Part shown: positions 6,911 through 8,039 of the stretch, one piece after another
Layout of the letters: every line of letters starts with the position of its first letter
Position numbering within the stretch: position 1 is the first letter of the stretch
NCBI GenBank assembly: GCA_017861355.1
Contig: JAGFXQ010000145.1
Coordinates: 1 to 8,039, forward strand
Origin: Bacillota bacterium
Lineage (GTDB): Bacteria; Bacillota; Clostridia; Lachnospirales; Lachnospiraceae
Reading direction: 5' to 3'
Length of the DNA: 8,039 nucleotides
Translations under genes and position numbers: made by a program
The notes under the pieces: model-generated
Seen by the model: the letters and a program-made list of their open reading frames with translations, nothing else
What the model was told of the DNA's origin: nothing
The model's database searches: none

Positions 6911-6970
6911 CCTTGCAGCATCAACGCATAGCTGCAGGTAGAGATGTCTCCTTCAGTTATGCAGATACGG
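6911..6970 (+). promoter_or_regulatory. Attenuator: alternative leader RNA pairings
   Basis: Three mutually exclusive helices can be traced. Helix 1:2 is CCTTGCAGC (6911-6919) with GCTGCAGG (6931-6938), one bulged T. Helix 2:3 is GCATAGCTG (6926-6934) with CAGTTATGC (6954-6962), nine pairs including one G-U. Helix 3:4 is TTATGCAG (6957-6964) with TTGCATAA (7005-7012), one G-U, plus CGG (6968-6970) with CCG (7000-7002); it takes up the left arm of the terminator. Inferred logic: a ribosome reaching the leader stop codon covers arm 1, letting 2:3 form and the terminator fold (off); a ribosome that is stalled early or absent lets 1:2 form, freeing 3 to pair with 4 and prevent termination (on). 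No folding energies were computed. Confidence 0.55.
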
Positions 6971-6998
6971 AATGGGCTTAGTTTATATAAAACCAATC

Positions 6999-7041
6999 AC
7001 CGCCTTGCATAATAGTTCACTATTATCCAGGCGGTTTTTTT
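6999..7041 (+). terminator. Intrinsic terminator in the ABC exporter leader
   Basis: ACCGCCT (6999-7005) pairs with AGGCGGT (7029-7035), and inside it ATAATAG (7009-7015) pairs with CTATTAT (7020-7026) around a TTCA loop, with a small internal loop between the helices. Seven T residues follow (7035-7041). It lies between the leader ORF and the ATPase gene on the same strand. I find no convincing second promoter in the remaining 75 bp (7042-7116), so expression of the ATPase seems to require read-through. Confidence 0.88.
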
Positions 7042-7116
7042 ATACATAACAATAGCTATTTTGCGAAGTGTGCTTTCTAACATTTCATATAAAACAAAAT
7101 AAGGGGAGGAAGGAAA

Positions 7117-8039
7117 ATGGATGCAATCGCAGTAAATCAATTATCAAAAACCTTTCGCGTAAAGGTAAAAGACAAGGGGCTGAAGGGGAGTCTGAAATCC
7201 ATTCTGAAGCCGAGCTATCGAACGATAAAGGCGGTAGATCAGATCAGCTTCACCGTTGAGGAAGGAGAGATTCTCGCTTTCATTGGACCAAACGGAGCGG
7301 GCAAGAGCACGACAATCAAGATGCTGACCGGTATTCTCTACCCGGACAGTGGAAGTGCCTCCGTCATGGACATTAACCCAACGACAAAGCGTAAACAACT
7401 TGCTTATCGGATCGGTACCGTCTTTGGACAGAAGGAGCAGCTATGGATGCATCTGACACCTTATGATAACTTCAAATTTTTTGCAGCGATCTATGATTTG
7501 AAGGAAGAGGAATCAGAGGCGCGGATTGAGGAACTGAAGCAGGTGTTTGAACTGGAGGAGTTCATCAATACACCGGTTAGAAATCTTTCCCTCGGTCAAA
7601 GAATTCGCTGCGAGATTGTTGCCTCTCTGATTCACAGACCAAAGATCTTATTTCTCGATGAACCTACCATCGGGCTGGATCCGGTAGTGAAGGAGAATAT
7701 CCGTACCCTGATCAAGAAGATGAACAAGGAATATAAGACAACGATCTTCCTAACCAGTCACGATGTCGGCGATATCGAGAAGCTATGCAAACGGATCATC
7801 ATCGTCAATCACGGAAGCATAGTTCTGGATGATTCGATGGAAAATCTGAAATACCATTATCTCAACCGAAAGATTGTGGAAGTAAAGCTGAGGGAGGCTA
7901 TGGATATGTCGGATGAAGACGGAATCAACGTAGTTAAGAGCAAGGGCTGCAATCTGAAGTTGGAGGTTGATATCACCAGGAGAAGCATTGCCGATGCCTT
8001 AAAGCTCATTGATGCTGACAATATTCTTGATATTAATAT
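7117..8039 (+). CDS. ABC-2 type exporter ATP-binding protein (3' end outside window)
   Basis: The frame is open from ATG 7117 to the end of the window (307 full codons), so the gene is cut by the window edge. The purine-rich GGGGAGGAAGGAAA directly before ATG is a strong ribosome binding site. Motifs: Walker A GPNGAGKS (57-64), Q-loop region FGQKEQLW (103-110), signature LSLGQ (157-161), Walker B ILFLDEP (177-183), D-loop GLDP (186-189) and the switch histidine in TSHDV (H215). A basic insertion (RVKVKDKGLKGSLKSILKP, 14-32) before the first strand's partner and FGQK..QLW are typical of the ABC-2 subfamily annotated as viologen/antibiotic exporters (DrrA-like). The stretch after about 240 is an additional C-terminal domain. 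Such ATPases usually work with two ABC-2 membrane proteins, which would lie downstream. The leader-attenuator upstream suggests inducible drug export; the substrate is unknown. Confidence 0.88.
   Translation, partial: MDAIAVNQLSKTFRVKVKDKGLKGSLKSILKPSYRTIKAVDQISFTVEEGEILAFIGPNGAGKSTTIKMLTGILYPDSGSASVMDINPTTKRKQLAYRIGTVFGQKEQLWMHLTPYDNFKFFAAIYDLKEEESEARIEELKQVFELEEFINTPVRNLSLGQRIRCEIVASLIHRPKILFLDEPTIGLDPVVKENIRTLIKKMNKEYKTTIFLTSHDVGDIEKLCKRIIIVNHGSIVLDDSMENLKYHYLNRKIVEVKLREAMDMSDEDGINVVKSKGCNLKLEVDITRRSIADALKLIDADNILDIN

Noticed and set aside
6972..7049. 25-codon ORF (ATG 6972 to TAA 7047-7049) running through the terminator.
   Set aside because: It has no ribosome binding site, and its content is explained by the terminator stem and T run.
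7042..7116. Possible promoter (TATAAA near 7089) directly before the ABC ATPase.
   Set aside because: No -35 element at acceptable spacing; TTGCGA lies 21 bp upstream.
1..8039. CRISPR arrays, tRNA or rRNA genes, insertion sequences, or a known riboswitch class.
   Set aside because: I saw no regularly spaced repeats, no tRNA cloverleaf, no transposase motifs with terminal repeats, and no T-box or recognisable riboswitch core in either strand.

Overview
The window looks like a chromosomal segment from a Gram-positive anaerobe of the Clostridia, most likely Lachnospiraceae. The basis is moderate-to-low GC, strong AAGGAG-type ribosome binding sites, a GerMN-domain (spore germination type) lipoprotein, and a ChvE/MmsA/MmsB sugar transporter whose proteins look clostridial. 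The assignment is an inference from gene content; no rRNA or other taxonomic marker is present.

Left part (1-3274, + strand): the 3' end of a sugar-binding lipoprotein gene (chvE-like), then the ATPase (mmsA/gguA) and permease (mmsB/gguB) of a multiple-monosaccharide ABC importer. A strong 17-bp stem-loop separates the binding-protein gene from the ATPase gene. The ATPase and permease genes overlap by 8 bp. A GC-rich hairpin with a short T run ends the operon, and a second, perfect 15-bp hairpin sits where the operon converges with the next gene and can terminate in both directions.

Middle part (3362-6704, - strand): in transcription order, a large GNAT-fold acetyltransferase-like protein, a MetF-type methylenetetrahydrofolate reductase whose ribosome binding site overlaps the acetyltransferase stop codon, and, after about 200 bp, a lipoprotein with a C-terminal GerMN domain. 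The first two form a coupled operon with a recognisable promoter. The lipoprotein gene may have its own weak promoter.

Right part (6705-8039, + strand): a divergent promoter with an extended -10 drives a leader of roughly 290 nt ahead of an ABC-type exporter ATPase that runs off the window. The leader holds a well-formed 18-codon ORF, three mutually exclusive pairings that I could trace by hand, and a strong intrinsic terminator 75 bp before the ATPase start. This is the architecture of ribosome-controlled transcription attenuation, as known for drug-inducible genes such as B. subtilis bmrCD. It is the most interesting item in the window. The inducer and the precise mechanism are inferred, not shown.
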